Of a stretch of 62,868 nucleotides of DNA, positions 33,101 to 43,382 are shown piece after piece. The DNA lies in NCBI GenBank assembly GCA_032718475.1, contig JAUCBJ010006857.1:1-62868 (forward strand). The letters run 5' to 3'. The notes beneath the pieces were generated by a model. The model saw only the letters and a program-made list of their open reading frames with translations. It was not told the origin of the DNA and searched no databases. The stretch comes from Nemertoderma westbladi. Lineage: Eukaryota > Xenacoelomorpha > Nemertodermatida > Nemertodermatidae. Both the position numbers and the translations under genes were made by a program. How positions within the stretch are numbered: the first letter of the stretch is position 1; every line of letters starts with the position of its first letter.

Positions 33101-33649
33101 GTGACTTGCCTCAGATTCACCAATGGCTTTGTTGGTCGGGGTGGAACATGAGAGTAGCCTCCAACTCCAGAATCCCTCTCCCCCTCACAATCTGGCCTCC
33201 CTGGTGACCCAGGGTTTGGGCCAGAAAGGTCATCAGGAAAGGACTCAAAGAATTGTTTGCCGCTCTCTCTCCAGTAGGGGGTGAGACAGGCAGCCGGTCA
33301 GGATATAACTGACGCCTGTGAGGCCGATTGTGTCCAGTCATTCCACTGGCATCTTGTGGCTGGACCTCCGCATTACTAATGTAATCCATAGTGGGGGTTG
33401 GGGGTGCTTTTTTGCCGAGTCAGCTCTCGGGGCAAATACCACACCCTGGTTTGCCAAATCCACAGGGTGGGTGTCGCAGTGGAGTCAGATATGAGGCCCA
33501 TCACCCATATCTACTCTCAGGCACATGACCCACCATTGGCTGTGCAGCTCATCTGCTGGGTCATGCCCTGTACCCCTGCTGCCAGGTGCAGTGAAGTGCA
33601 CTCAGAGTGGACATGAGAACACTCTACTCCTGATCAGCCATTGGTAGAC
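30127..33649 (-). pseudogene. RTE-like LINE family A, copy 2 (near full length, main part)
   Basis: Minus strand. Reading from the 5' side: 5' UTR (33640 down to 33390), short N-terminal frame (33389-33117), 600-codon frame 33123-31321 with APE endonuclease (LSAVGVQEHRM, LTFLGDFNASLHQS, SSDHRLIVAK) and the start of RT, then 31236-30715 (GVLQGDTLAPF, DLDFADGLG with the second Asp of the box changed to Gly) and 30660-30163 (C-terminal region). In-frame stops and the FADG change make it inactive. The remaining 5' tip (37391-37733) is separated by the insertion of copy 3. Confidence 0.85.
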
Positions 33650-34389
33650 CGGCAGCCGGTTCAGGTCAGGTATTCTAGGTCATTGATCAAGAAAACTTGC
33701 CACCTCCATGCAGCATAAAGGAGGTGCCACCTGTAGCTGCATAGACCCTCTTACTAGGGCAAATCTGGTCCTGTAACTAGGACCCCCTTCGTTCTGGGAT
33801 AAGGACGCCCTTGGTCCTGGATTAAGGACCCATATACTTGGCTGCAGGGGTATATGGCCTGACCAGGCAGATGGTGATCTACCAATGGCTGGTTAGGAGT
33901 AGAGTGTTCTCATGTCCACTCTGAGGGCACTTCACTGCGACCTGCACCTGGCAGCAAGGGTACAGGGCATGACCCAGCAGATGAGCTGCAACAGCCAATG
34001 GTGGGTCATGTACGCCAGAGTAGATATGGGTGATGGGCCTCATATCTGACTCATTGCGACACCCACCCTGTGTATGGCAAACCAGGGCGTGGTATTTGCC
34101 TCGAGAGCTGTCTCGGCATTATAGCCCCCCCAACCCCCACTATGGATTACATTAGCAATGCGGAGGTCCGGCCTACTAGATTGCGCCAGTAAAAGAGAAG
34201 TTACTTTCGGTACACAATCGTCCTCATCAGGCGTCAGGTTAAGACCCCTAGATCCGGCTGCCTATAATAATTGTCTCATAACAAACACCTCGAGAGAGAC
34301 AGCTTGCCAACACATTCGTTGAGTCCCTTTCCATGATGACCTTTCTGGGCCCAATACCCTGGGCACCTGGCTTTGAGGTTAGATACTCC

Positions 34390-34605
34390 ATATCTCGAGA
34401 ACCTGTGGCCAAGTGGTTGCTACTCTCAGGCTTCCACCCCGACCGTCAAAGCCATTGGTTCGAATCCGAGGCACGTCACGCTAGACTGAGACCTCAGTAA
34501 GGTCGACCCTAACGCGTACGTGGTCCCTATGCGACAGAGGTGAGCTGACTGCCTTGGCAAGAAAAAATACGCGATTCCTAAATTTGTACACTACCTGGTT
34601 AAAAA
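34390..34605 (+). repeat. tRNA-derived SINE-like insert
   Basis: TGGCCAAGTGG (34406-34416) fits an RNA polymerase III A box and GGTTCGAATCC (34457-34467) is a perfect B box, 40 bp apart as in tRNA genes. A cloverleaf with a paired acceptor stem is not seen, so this looks like a SINE head rather than a working tRNA. Boundaries are approximate. Confidence 0.6.
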
Positions 34606-34868
34606 GTACGCATGTGATGGGATTAGTCCTACAATTGCGCCAATGAAAGATAAGTTCTGTTTCAGAGTAGACATGGGGGATGCGGCCTCATGGCTGACTC
34701 GCCCTCGCGTCACCCACCCTGATGGATAGTGGCAATCCAGGGTGTGGTCTATTGATGCCTCCGACTGCAGCATGCAGCATCGGACAAAATAGCACCAACT
34801 CTCTAACCCCCACTCATCCGATTGCCACTTCGCAATGTACTGCATATGACTGATGCATACATTAGAAG

Positions 34869-37337
34869 TTTCCTAAGGTGGTTCTGATTGTGTGCTACTC
34901 TCCAACTAGTGTTGCCCCTGTAGAGGAGGTGGAAAATTTCTACCACAATCTACAAGCAGCAACTGATGGAGTGGATCAGCATGCATTCTTAACATTCCTG
35001 GGAGACTTTAATGCAAGTCTGCATCAATCACCTACATCGCCCTGGGTCTATAGCAATAGTGTTAACCGAAATTCTGTCCATCTTCAGGATTTTATCTCTG
35101 GAAATGGATTGTTTTCGGCTGGAACCCAGTTCAAGAAGCGAACTGGAAAGCTATGGACTCATAGTGGACCCAGTGGTCACAAGTCCCAGATAGACCATAT
35201 TCTGTTTCGTAGGAAATACAGGAGCTCTATACAAGACTGTAATGCATTTACACTTCGACCCTTCTCCAGTGATCACCGCCTTATTGTGGCCAAGGTAAGA
35301 CTTAGTCTGCGTGCTAGCAGAACAACAAAATCTGCCTTGCCACGGCATGACTGGTCCTCTCTGTTGCAACAGCCAAGTGTGAGATCCAGCTTCACACTAC
35401 AGCTGAGCAACAGGTATGAGGCTCTTGCCTCTGAGGCGGCAGATCACTGTGAGGGCTATACTGCCTTTACAGAAGCAGTTAAGTTAGCAGCTGCAGAAAC
35501 AGTTCCTGTATACCCTCGAAACAGGAAAAGGGCCCCCTGGACTGACAACAAAATTCAGAAGTGCCGAAATGACCTTCATAAGGCGCAGAAAGAGTCCCGA
35601 CTCAAACAGACTACAGCGGCCAAGAATGCAGTTAAAGCTGCATCTAGGTCCCTGAACAGGCAGTACTCTGTTAATCTACAGGAGCTAATAAACCAACAGG
35701 TTGATGCCATCAATGATGCTGACGACAGCAGGCAATCATCCCAGGCATGGAAATCGATCAATCTGCTTACTGGGCGGAAAAGCCAACCAACCACCAAGGT
35801 TAAGGCTGAATCACCAGCCGATCGCCTCAATGGTTGGAAAGCCCACTTTGAAAAGCTCCTCAATAATGACAGGGTATTGCCTGATAACTTTATAGAAGTA
35901 AAAGTGTCTGAGTCTGTACTCCCAGATATTCCCATTGGCGATATCTCCTTTGCAGAAGTGAAGGCTGCTGCAAAGAGCATTAAGACCAATCGTGCCAGTG
36001 GAGTAGATGGTGTTCCCCCTGAGGTCTCATTGATCTCGATTGCTGCAAAACTATACAATAGAATTCTATTAAATCGCATCAGGGATCCCATTGAGAGACT
36101 GCTACGTGGAAATCAGAATGGGTTCCGTAAAGGTCGTGGGAACATGGAGCCCATTTTGGCACTTAGAAGGATAATTGAAGAGTTATCAAAAAAGAAAGAC
36201 AGGCATCTGGCTGTTATCTTTGTTGACTTCTTCAAGGCCTTTGATTCAGTCTCTCGCTCACGTATGTTCAGCATACTTTCATTATATGGGAGTCCTGATG
36301 AAATTATTGCAGCAATCAGATCAGTATACGATGGTTCGACAACATTTGTGTCTACTGTTGACGGTGACACAGAACCATTTGAAGTGTTATGGGGCGTCCT
36401 CCAAGGAGACACACTTGCACCATTCTTGTTCATTATTGTGGTTGACTATGTTCTACGGATGTCCTTAGATCATCATAATGATGATGGGGTGATGATAACT
36501 CCACCTACTGGCTCCAGAAGTCGAGGAAATCCTGCCAAGTACCTAACTGATCTAGACTTTGCTGATGACTTAGGAGTACTCTCAGAATCATTAGAGGGAG
36601 CCCAGCGTCTCCTCAGCTCATTAGAACATGCTGCTTCTAGTGTTGGTCTTTTTATTAACTCCAGAAAGACCAAAATTCTGACAGTTAACTTTGAAAGTCC
36701 TCAGCAAGTCTCTGATCGGATGAGCATAAGCTCAAAGGATGGTATGCTTGAGCATGTGGAAGACTTCTGTTACCTGGGATCATGGATCCGGAGGTCAGGT
36801 GAAGACCTTCGAATACGCAAGGGAAAGGCATGGGCAGTCTTTAATAGGCTTTCCAGGATTTGGAAGTCACCTAGAATTAATCGGAAACTTAAGGTCCGAT
36901 TATTTAGAGCAGCAGTAGTTCCAGTACTCCTCTACGGGAGTCCATGCTGGGCTCTAACTGCTGAGGACACCAAATCTCTGGATGGCACATTCACAAGAAT
37001 GCTACGCCGGGTACATTGTGTCAAGTACAATGCACACATCTCCAACCAGACACTATATAACATTGGAGGTGTCTCATTGGTTCCCCCAAGCTTGACACTA
37101 GAACAAAATCGCCTCCGCTTTGCAGGACATTGCTTTCGCCGTGAGGACCAGCCAGTGCATAATCTTGTTCTTTGGCAGCCTCATGGAGTGAATAAGCATG
37201 GTGGACAGCCCAGGACTTTCTTGAGACGCATCTTAAAGGACACTGGCCTTAAAGATGCGGATGATTTAGCAAATGTCATGGGTGATAGGGAGTTGTGGCG
37301 GTGCAATTTTGTTGACAAGCCGGCACAGCATTCTTAA
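34869..37337 (+). CDS. LINE family A endonuclease-RT frame (N-terminus lost, 150-bp deletion)
   Basis: About 820 codons open without a stop. It begins in the middle of the APE endonuclease (KFPKVVLIVCYSP), so the catalytic start is missing; SSDHRLIVAK remains. The RT has FVDFFKAFDSV, GVLQGDTLAPF and an intact DFADD box. Compared with copy 2, about 50 residues are missing in frame between GVDGVPPEV and SLISIAAKLYN, removing early RT motifs. The C-terminal region ends RCNFVDKPAQHS. No ATG begins the frame. The long open frame shows a young copy, but the losses make autonomous activity unlikely. Confidence 0.85.
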   Translation, partial: FPKVVLIVCYSPTSVAPVEEVENFYHNLQAATDGVDQHAFLTFLGDFNASLHQSPTSPWVYSNSVNRNSVHLQDFISGNGLFSAGTQFKKRTGKLWTHSGPSGHKSQIDHILFRRKYRSSIQDCNAFTLRPFSSDHRLIVAKVRLSLRASRTTKSALPRHDWSSLLQQPSVRSSFTLQLSNRYEALASEAADHCEGYTAFTEAVKLAAAETVPVYPRNRKRAPWTDNKIQKCRNDLHKAQKESRLKQTTAAKNAVKAASRSLNRQYSVNLQELINQQVDAINDADDSRQSSQAWKSINLLTGRKSQPTTKVKAESPADRLNGWKAHFEKLLNNDRVLPDNFIEVKVSESVLPDIPIGDISFAEVKAAAKSIKTNRASGVDGVPPEVSLISIAAKLYNRILLNRIRDPIERLLRGNQNGFRKGRGNMEPILALRRIIEELSKKKDRHLAVIFVDFFKAFDSVSRSRMFSILSLYGSPDEIIAAIRSVYDGSTTFVSTVDGDTEPFEVLWGVLQGDTLAPFLFIIVVDYVLRMSLDHHNDDGVMITPPTGSRSRGNPAKYLTDLDFADDLGVLSESLEGAQRLLSSLEHAASSVGLFINSRKTKILTVNFESPQQVSDRMSISSKDGMLEHVEDFCYLGSWIRRSGEDLRIRKGKAWAVFNRLSRIWKSPRINRKLKVRLFRAAVVPVLLYGSPCWALTAEDTKSLDGTFTRMLRRVHCVKYNAHISNQTLYNIGGVSLVPPSLTLEQNRLRFAGHCFRREDQPVHNLVLWQPHGVNKHGGQPRTFLRRILKDTGLKDADDLANVMGDRELWRCNFVDKPAQHS

Positions 37338-37380
37338 AAATGCAGCTGCAATGCAGCATGCCGATCCTAGTAGTAGTAGT

Positions 37381-37733
37381 ATTGGTAGACACCATCTGCC
37401 TGGCCAGGCCATATACCCCTGCAGCCAAGTATATGGGTCCTTAATCCAGGACCAAGGGCGTCCTTATCCCAGAACGAAGGGGGTCCTAGTTACAGGACCA
37501 GATTTGCCCTAGTAAGAGGGTCTATGTAGCTACAGGTGGAGGGTACTACACAATTCGATGGCCTAGTAAACTTATCTATCTTATGTCCAATGTGCAGAGC
37601 AGTATTATTGATATGAAAATATAAATAAACAGATGTTTAAAAAAAAATGTAGCTACAGGTGGCACCTCCTTTATGCTGCATGGAGGTGGCAAGTTTTCTT
37701 GATCAATGACCTAGAATACCTGACCTGACCTAT
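37381..37733 (-). mobile_element. 5' tip of LINE family A, copy 2
   Basis: Reverse complement of the 5' tip seen at 33652-33873 (shared CAGGGGTATATGGCC and GGTCCTGTAACTAGGACCCC). It is the missing 5' end of copy 2 and ends at the target duplication at 37734. It carries its own small insertion at 37540-37646. Confidence 0.85.
37540..37646 (+). mobile_element. 107-bp poly(A)-tailed insert with 16-bp target duplication
   Basis: ATGTAGCTACAGGTGG occurs at 37524-37539 and 37647-37662. The 107 bp between end in AAATATAAATAAACAG..TTTAAAAAAAAA and are absent from the paralogous tip at 33652-33873. These are the hallmarks of LINE-machinery retroposition of a short transcript or a very truncated element. 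Confidence 0.85.
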
Positions 37734-38170
37734 AAACATTCAATAATGGTCTGTTTAGCACTCCTGTTTTCCATACCTCCGCTGGGATTTCATCTAATCC
37801 GTTCGCTTTATTATTGGACATGCTTTTAATGCTTCTCTGGAGTTCGGCAGGTGTGAAGTCCCCTGTTTCTATAGGTAGTGTCTTGTCATATATTTTCCTT
37901 GTAGGGCTGACCTCGATGTTTGGTGGCTGCCCAAGCAAGTTGCTGAAGGGATTTTTCCACTTCCCAACACGTTCTTCGGGACTATCGGCTTTGAGGCGCC
38001 CCGTTGCACAACTTTTCCGACCAGATACCTCATTTACAGTTTGCCAGATAAGTCTTGATTGTTGCTGTATGTGAGCAGTTGTAATTGCTTCAGTTTTATC
38101 CTGTATGTACTTTTCCTGGCTGATGTTGTATGCCAATTTAAGATCGTCCTTAGCTTTCTCAACCTTGTTA
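37734..38170 (-). pseudogene. RTE-like LINE family B, 5' part of the interrupted copy
   Basis: Minus strand, frame 38136-37711 (KDDLKLAYN-like start, VSGRKSCATGRLKADSPEER, ANGLDEIPAEVWKTG), the linker region just before RT. The reading continues at 30126 after the nested insertion; the repeated AAACATTCAATA marks the junction. The upstream end is unclear. Confidence 0.75.
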
Positions 38171-38420
38171 AAAGATCTTCTATCTTACAAGTAACCTCAA
38201 AGTTTTACCATGGCACATAATGTTTTCGTTTGGATTTCTGGGGGATATGCCTCTTAGCTGATTCCTTGTGATCACATTACAACCTCGGTCAATAATATAA
38301 TTATCGATTTTGATTGCGGTTTCAGGGTGGAGCCTTATTTGTTTTTTATGTGTATGGAATATTATGTAACTTGCTTTTTTTTTAATTTTTATTTAATACA
38401 TAAATGTTTGAGTCGCCTCA
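38171..38420. other. Unassigned sequence upstream of LINE family B
   Basis: The minus strand reads a short open piece with RLHPETAIKIDNYIIDRG, possibly a relic of another mobile element. I cannot name it. Confidence 0.25.
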
Positions 38421-38616
38421 AACTGCGTGTCCAATAGAAGTCGATTAGGTGGGATTGTAAATGTCAGGGACAAGTAGCTGAACTGGTTTGCGCTACTGAT
38501 GAGGCCTGATAGACTGAAACGTACGTATAGCGCTGGTTCAACCCCCGGTGACGCGCTTTCTCATTTTTTACATTTCTGAACAAAACCATAATATTACATC
38601 TTTAATTACAGTTGCA
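38421..38616 (+). repeat. tRNA-like SINE repeat, copy 1 (split by MITE B)
   Basis: Matches 40321-40515 closely. It has a tRNA-like D-arm region (GTAGCTGAACTGGTTTGCGC) and a B box GGTTCAACCCC (38535-38545). Its 3' part (CATTAACAGCTC) is split exactly at TTAA by MITE B, and resumes at 40172. Confidence 0.65.
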
Positions 38617-38620
38617 TTAA

Positions 38621-40171
38621 CCCTATTAGTACCGGGCTATAAAATGTTGTACAAATACCGGGGGGGGGGTCATATTGACCCCCCCCTCTAAAATCTACAA
38701 ATATTTACGAAAACGTCTGATTTTTTGTTTGTACGTAGGTATCACTTGTCTGGATCCGACCGAAAAAAAAAATTTTCGAAAAAATGTACTGGGGTGGCTA
38801 TATTGCAGCACCAAAATTACAAGTAGTGCACAATTTTCACAAAATTTGAAAGTTACATTTTCGGCTAAATATTTTTAATACAGGTTTTCTGTGGTGCAAA
38901 ATACATTGGAAAATATTAAAGAATGATATGATTACTATAAATGGCTGTTTAGTCCTCACTGCGTAGGAAAAAAATGAAAAAAACAAGTAACCAGCACTTT
39001 TCAGTTAGAACACAAAATTTTTAATTCACTTATACGATGCTATAAATTCACATTTTCAGGTTTTCGAGGGCGCTGATTCTAATGGAATACATTTCTAATA
39101 TGCCAGATCATTGCTACTTGTATTTTTCGGCGTAATTTGGCAAATTTTGGTGCTAGCACCAAATTTCGTACCCATCACCAAAAAGTACAAGTTTGCGATG
39201 TCCAGTGCTGTTTTTATTGATTCCATCGGATTCAGGACCCTCATAAACCGTATAACGCAAGAAACAAGGCGATAATATCTACTTATCAATTTGCATATTT
39301 TCCAAAATTTGGTGCTGGCACAACAATTTTCACCCACCGGCGAAAAATACAAGTTTGAGAACTCTTATGAAATTTTTACTGATTCCATTGAATTCAGAAC
39401 CATCACAAACCCGTATAACGCAAGAAACAAGGTGACACAATCAATTGATATATTTGATGGTTTTCAAAATTTGGTGCTAGCACCACATTTTGCACCCACA
39501 TCCGAAAAATACAAGTTTGAGATGTCCAGTTCGATAATTATATTTTCCATTGAATTCAGAACAGCCATAAACCTCTAAACCGCAAGAAATAAATTGTCAC
39601 AAGCAATTTTATCTATTGAATGGATTTTCAAAATTTCGTGCTAGCACCAAAATTTGCACACAGCACCGAAAAATACAAGTTTGATACGCTTGGTGCAACT
39701 CGTATATATTTCATCGAATCCAGAACCCCAAAAAACCCCAATTACGTAAAAAACAAGTTTCAAACAATCAATTTACAAAATTGACTTATTTCAAAATTTG
39801 GTGCTGGCACCAAAATTTGGCACCCACCGAAAAAAACAAGTTTGAAATTTCTAAATCAATTTATATGAATTCCATCCAATTTCTAACACCAAAAAACCGG
39901 TGTAAATAAAAATAGAGATGTTACAATTCATATTTAATGAAATGTAATTTTCAAAAAACGTCTCAAAAAAAGTGCCAAAAGTAGGGTTAAAATATGGTGC
40001 CATAACTCGAAAAGTACCCAATATTTTTGAAAACGGTTTTCACTACTAGGAAGACAATAGATTTTTAGGAAAAGTCATAAAATTTCAGATTCCCAACTGC
40101 GTTTGTTTCAGAATTATAATAAAAAAACCACGGGAGGGGTCATATTGACCCCCCCCCCGGGTTTAATAGGG
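38621..40171 (-). mobile_element. piggyBac-type MITE, copy B (1551 bp)
   Basis: CCCTATTAG start and TAATAGGG end between TTAA duplications (38617-38620, 40172-40175). It is in reverse orientation to copy A and longer because of an internal array. The unoccupied target is visible at 40500-40550, where the host repeat reads straight through GCATTAACAGCTC. No transposase ORF. Confidence 0.9.
39130..39900 (-). repeat. Minisatellite inside MITE B, about 5 units of about 165 bp
   Basis: Units share AAATTTGGTGCTAGCACC, AAAAATACAAGTTTG and ACGCAAGAAACAAGG. Copy A has one to two units (around 11030-11170), so unit number varies between copies. Confidence 0.75.
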
Positions 40172-40320
40172 TTAACAGCTCAACTCCAATTTATTTATTT
40201 AATATCACCTGGTAGCAATACTTGATTTGAATATTTATTTATTTGCACTTTCCTCCTGTTTAACTCTAACATACTTGAGGCCGGTAGGTCCGTTGTTAGA
40301 GATAGGATATGCAACTTAAG

Positions 40321-40555
40321 ACTGCCTGTTCAATAGAAGTGGATTAGGTGGGATAGTGAATGTCATGTCAGGGACAAGTAGCTGAACAGGTTAGCGCTCC
40401 TGGTGAGGCCTGGTAGGCCGAAACGTAAGTATAGCGCTGGTTCAACCCCCGGTGACGCGCTTTCTCATTTTTTCCATTTCTGAACAAAACCATAATATTA
40501 CATCTTTAATTACAGTTGCATTAACAGCTCAACTCCAATTTATTTATACTATTTA
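40321..40555 (+). repeat. tRNA-like SINE repeat, copy 2 (uninterrupted)
   Basis: Same repeat as 38421-38616. A box-like region at 40378-40395, B box GGTTCAACCCC at 40439-40449, and the intact GCATTAACAGCTCAACTCC that shows the empty MITE target. Confidence 0.65.
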
Positions 40556-41339
40556 AAAACACAGCACCGTAAAGATTAGTGCTAAATGACTTAGGTATGA
40601 AATACATACATTTTGATTTTACTTCATTAAACGACATTGAACTGAACAATCAAAATAGTTTTTTCTACCCCTAAAAAGAATTGGTTCTTTACTGGCGGTC
40701 TTCGAACAGTTTCAGGCAATCTGCACAATGAAGTTGGAACAGATTCCCGGTGAATCTTTCAAAAGCATCTTTTGAGAAAAATAGCCGTTGCAGGGTAACT
40801 GAATATCGCCTATGGAAATGTACAATTAATGTTACTGGAAGGCCCTGGTGTCATCTGTTCTGTAGAAGAGAGAAGAGCCCTGACAAGTCGTGCCGCTGTA
40901 GCCTGTAGTCACAGCAGCATCCATACAAACAGAACATACTCAACAACCATAACTGCTACAGATACGCATACAGATACTATGTCAATATGTCCAGATTAGA
41001 CCCCCTCCTGGCTGCCAGGCCACGGTAGAGTTGATAATAACTAGGCAATTAAAAACAGGTACGGATGTAATCAGGTAATGCAATAATGATAAGGCATTGT
41101 GTCTAAGACCATACAGTCAGCAGTAATGGAATGCCTAACGTACCAGTAGTGCACTCAGGGTAGGCCTACCCCCAAAAACCTATATCTCTCCTTATTGTGC
41201 GCATACTAAAAATGGAAACATCGAAAAACGGCCAGACATGACTGGTTGGCATTTTCTGCATCTAAAAATGGGTTATTTTGCAAATATTGTGTTGCCATGC
41301 AAGTGAAATGTGATGGTGTTCAAAAACAGATATTAAGTT
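40556..41339. other. Unassigned sequence
   Basis: No gene that I can support. On the minus strand about 40690-40850 stays open for about 50 codons (FSKDAFERFTGNLFQLHCAD); it has no recognisable family. Confidence 0.3.
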
Positions 41340-42293
41340 TTATTTATTTATTTCATAATAGGCAATGTAGCCAATTAAGGCCATGATTGACATTTGACTG
41401 CACAGTTATTGATGAAAAACAGCACAGAGAATATCCAGTCCATATAAATGAAAACCGACAAATAACAATGCTATTAGGAGCTATAATAAAATAAATACAG
41501 TAAATAACTACAGTAATTAACTGCAGTGAAGGATAGTGTCCCTCCTGCGCAAAGCAAAACATACTAAAAGTCCAATAATTAAAATTGTTTGTCTACAGCT
41601 TCCATATAATAAATACTCATATAATAGTTTCCTAGATACTTTATGCGAAGATCCTTAAAAGAAGCACAGCACACTCTTTGATTGAGTCATTAGCACATAA
41701 TTGACAAAGCCTTCTCTCCCTTGGGATATTGTACCATCTGTCCCTTTCTATTTCTAAATGATGAGAAGAGCACCTCATTTTCGCAATACACTTCCAAAGT
41801 ATTACATGGTTGCATAATTAAAATAAGGGGCCATACTGAAAGTATGAGTAATAGTAGTAATAATAAAAGAATAGTAATAGGAAGAGAATAGTAATAGGTT
41901 TAATTAATGAATGAAAGTGACTTCGATAAGGAAAATGGGAGGCACGGGAAATTAACAAAATATATACGCAGTATGAAATATGCCTTGTTAGCTTTATCAG
42001 CCAGCCAATTGGGACTGTGCTAAATTAAACTTTCCACTGCACGAAAATATAATACCCAGGTAAGTCCTATACTGTTAACAACTCTTATTCTCAAAGGAAC
42101 AAACACAACTACTTTGGAGAGCACCACCTTTCCTAAATATCACAATATTAGACTTCACCATATTTACTTTCATTTTACTATAATTACAGTAAGAATAAAG
42201 CACATCGAGTGAATTCTGCAAACCGCTGACAGAATCCGCTAATAAAACTACATCATCAGCGTAAAGTAAACAAATGCAATTTCATCATACAAG
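41340..42293 (-). pseudogene. LINE 3' part with YADD reverse transcriptase box
   Basis: Minus strand. From 42290 downwards it reads ICLLYADDVVLLADS, the RT catalytic box, then SKMKVNMVKSNIVIFRKGG, then after frame changes DRWYNIPRERRLCQLCANDS, the C-terminal motif of many Jockey/CR1-type and related LINEs. It ends in an (ATAA)n tail at about 41337-41358. No single frame spans it; it is an old, broken copy lacking the endonuclease and the first half of RT. Confidence 0.75.
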
Positions 42294-42834
42294 AGTTATA
42301 CAGTAGAAACTACATTATATTGTCTGTAAACCGTACATACACCGATGACCCGTCTGTACACTATATCGTTATCCTAAGGCTCTCATGGACTTCGTGGCTC
42401 GCCTCACCCCACAAGATACCTATTTGTATATGCACGGGCGTTAAATTAAATGTGATAGCTCTAGCTACTGTATTTATTTTATTTATGCACGCGTTACACT
42501 GTATAAGCTACAGTACAGTATAATAAAACAACAAAAAATTCATAAGACACCGGCAATCAACAAAACAGAAGGTACAGTACATTAGTGTTAGCTGGGCGAA
42601 CCCAAGAAATCCGGGTTATGGAACGGTTTAGTAAATCTTCAGCTTTGCCATTATTCATTGCGCCATATAGGTGCATGTGAATAAGCCTCACTATGAATGA
42701 AAGTTGGTGGAGCTTTAGGTACAGTAAATATCGGTGTTAGACTGTTAGAGTCCCTCACAACAACAACAAAACCAACAACATTAATAAAATTATACCGGTT
42801 TCCGTTTATAACAATATTCGAAATAAAAAATAAA
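42294..42834. other. Unassigned sequence
   Basis: No gene or repeat that I can support. Confidence 0.4.
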
Positions 42835-42838
42835 TTAA

Positions 42839-43280
42839 CCCTATTAATACCGGCGGTGGGTGGTGGGGGTTGGGGAGTATATACCTCCGCCTTTGATTTT
42901 TTCAGATAGGGGGAACTTTCGACGCAAACAAAATTTATCCCTCTCCAGGAGAAATTCGACGCAAGTAACAGCTGATTACTCTCAAAAATAAAACCACAAC
43001 CTGCTCTATTGACTTTAGTTTATTGTTTTGGATAGAAAAACGTGTCACTGTAACCTGCTCCTTTCGCTAAATTGCGAATTTAACATTGAGACGAAATATT
43101 AATTCGCACGGTGGGATTTGCGTGCAGTAAAATAAAAGTGGAGAATTTTCCGTTTTCCATAATATTTTTCATATAGATTTTTATTTAGTTGTGATTTGAG
43201 CCAAACATCACCACTTTGAGTGATGATGTGTGTCTCGTACCGGTATTTATACAACATATTACTGTCCAGTATGAATAGGG
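42839..43280 (+). mobile_element. piggyBac-type MITE, copy C (442 bp, different interior)
   Basis: CCCTATTAATACCGG start and CCAGTATGAATAGGG end, with TTAA at 42835-42838 and 43281-43284. The ends match copies A and B, but the interior is unrelated, including a GGTGGGTGGTGGGGGTTGG G-rich stretch near the left end. It lies in what would be the 3' flank of the Ly6-like exon. Confidence 0.75.
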
Positions 43281-43382
43281 TTAATATTCCGATAACCTAA
43301 AACTAATGAGTCATAACTACGCAGTATGAGTCGAAAGCATGAGTTGAGACACCTGCAGGTTGAGTGTCGCTGGGAAGTCAGT

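Larger units (their letters stand above)
33650..37380 (+). mobile_element. RTE-like LINE family A, copy 3, inserted head-to-head into copy 2
   Basis: Plus strand, 3.7 kb, flanked by the target duplication ATTGGTAGAC (33640-33649 and 37381-37390). It starts with the family's 5' tip (GGTTCAGGTCAGGTATTC) and ends CCGATCCTAGTAGTAGTAGT. The 5' UTR runs to about 34140, but 34141-34868 is scrambled: a strongly diverged N-terminal segment, a SINE-like insert, and a second diverged 5' UTR-like segment. Coding sequence resumes at 34869. Confidence 0.85.

Noticed and set aside
34395-34475. A functional tRNA gene
   Set aside because: A and B boxes are good, but no paired acceptor stem or proper cloverleaf is seen; it is better read as a SINE head.
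38473-38550. A second tRNA gene
   Set aside because: tRNA-like but repeated at 40378-40450 with a shared non-tRNA tail; a SINE-like repeat.
39095-39578. Open frames inside MITE B
   Set aside because: They follow the internal minisatellite units and have no transposase motifs.
40690-40850. A possible minus-strand host exon (FSKDAFERFTGNLFQLHCAD)
   Set aside because: An acceptor-like TCTACAG lies upstream, but the frame from it hits a stop; no family recognised.
42320-42523. A 67-residue plus-strand ORF
   Set aside because: No domain, no neighbours and AT-rich context; chance.
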